5,773 nt of DNA, taken from contig JAGVHJ010000565.1 in assembly GCA_020056645.1 (NCBI GenBank), forward strand, positions 1-5,773, given 5' to 3'. Of the stretch, positions 5,652 to 5,773 are shown in pieces. Positions within the stretch are counted from its first letter, which is position 1, and the number at the start of each line of letters is the position of its first letter. The notes below the pieces were generated by a model that saw only the letters and a list, made by a program, of their open reading frames with translations, did no database searches and was not told where the DNA came from. The stretch comes from Desulfobacterales bacterium. GTDB lineage: Bacteria; Desulfobacterota; Desulfobacteria; Desulfobacterales; JAHIVH01. Made by a program: the position numbers and the translations under genes.

Positions 5652-5773
5652 CACTCGATCTTCAAGTTTTTAGGAAATTTGTTCAAATCCAAGGCGGAAA
5701 AAAAATTTTGACCGCAGGAATACATGAGGTATTTCGAGGATCAAATTTTTTTTCCAACGCCGGAGTTGGGAAA
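5652..5773. repeat. Palindromic MITE-like dispersed repeat, truncated by window end
   Basis: This non-coding stretch has nested inverted symmetry. The arm GG-A8-TTTT-GA (5696-5711) pairs with TCAAA-T8-CC (5741-5755), differing by one T. The centre contains AATAC (5719-5723) and GTATT (5729-5733) around a 5-nt loop. Further out, the right arm (GCCGGAGTTGGGAAA) is an imperfect mirror of the left arm (TTTGTTCAAATCCAAGGC). The outer 27 bp (5652-5678) recur exactly, inverted, at 1263-1289. The symmetry predicts that the missing right end, just beyond the window, repeats the sequence seen at 1263-1289, giving an element of about 150 bp. No transposase is present here, so it would be non-autonomous. 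It sits directly upstream of the gamma-CA-like gene. Confidence 0.8.

Noticed and set aside
5652..5773. CRISPR repeat or tRNA/small RNA gene
   Set aside because: There is no regularly spaced direct repeat and no cloverleaf; the symmetry is that of a single palindromic element.

Overview
The window reads as ordinary chromosome from a Gram-negative, probably anaerobic bacterium, most likely Desulfobacterota (sulfate-reducer type). This rests on a hydrogenase nickel-insertion GTPase (HypB), a periplasmic lytic transglycosylase with a DUF4124 domain, a YkgJ-type cysteine-cluster protein, and a dispersed palindromic element at the right end whose style I associate with Desulfobacterales genomes. 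The lineage is an inference; there is no rRNA, tRNA, phage or CRISPR signal to fix it.

Layout. Positions 15-3326 hold five genes on the minus strand, in transcription order: an AT-rich gene of unknown function (2874-3326), a DUF4124/SLT lytic transglycosylase (2192-2788), a YkgJ-family cysteine-cluster protein (1366-2157), a small SCP2-like protein (857-1258) and hypB (15-812). The last two are tightly coupled. Positions 3473-4618 hold two plus-strand genes that together make up an RdgC-like recombination-associated protein, cut into N- and C-terminal parts by one in-frame stop codon. Positions 4631-5638 hold a minus-strand pair, a gamma-carbonic-anhydrase-like hexapeptide protein followed by a guanine-deaminase-like enzyme. 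This pair converges on the RdgC pair. Positions 5652-5773 hold most of a palindromic, MITE-like repeat that runs off the window.

How the parts relate. I see no single multi-gene system. The HypB block serves [NiFe]-hydrogenase maturation. The guaD-like and gamma-CA-like genes are metabolic. The split RdgC is a nucleoid/recombination factor, and the AT-rich gene is divergent from it. The most notable points are (1) the in-frame, one-stop split of RdgC with a Shine-Dalgarno sequence placed for a second start, and (2) the terminal repeat, whose outer 27 bp recur exactly in inverted orientation at 1263-1289, where they supply the ribosome binding site of the SCP2-like gene upstream of hypB.

No stretch over 300 bases lacks a gene. 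The longest gaps are 3327-3472 (divergent, AT-rich), 1259-1365 (repeat remnant plus small inverted repeats) and 5639-5773 (repeat).
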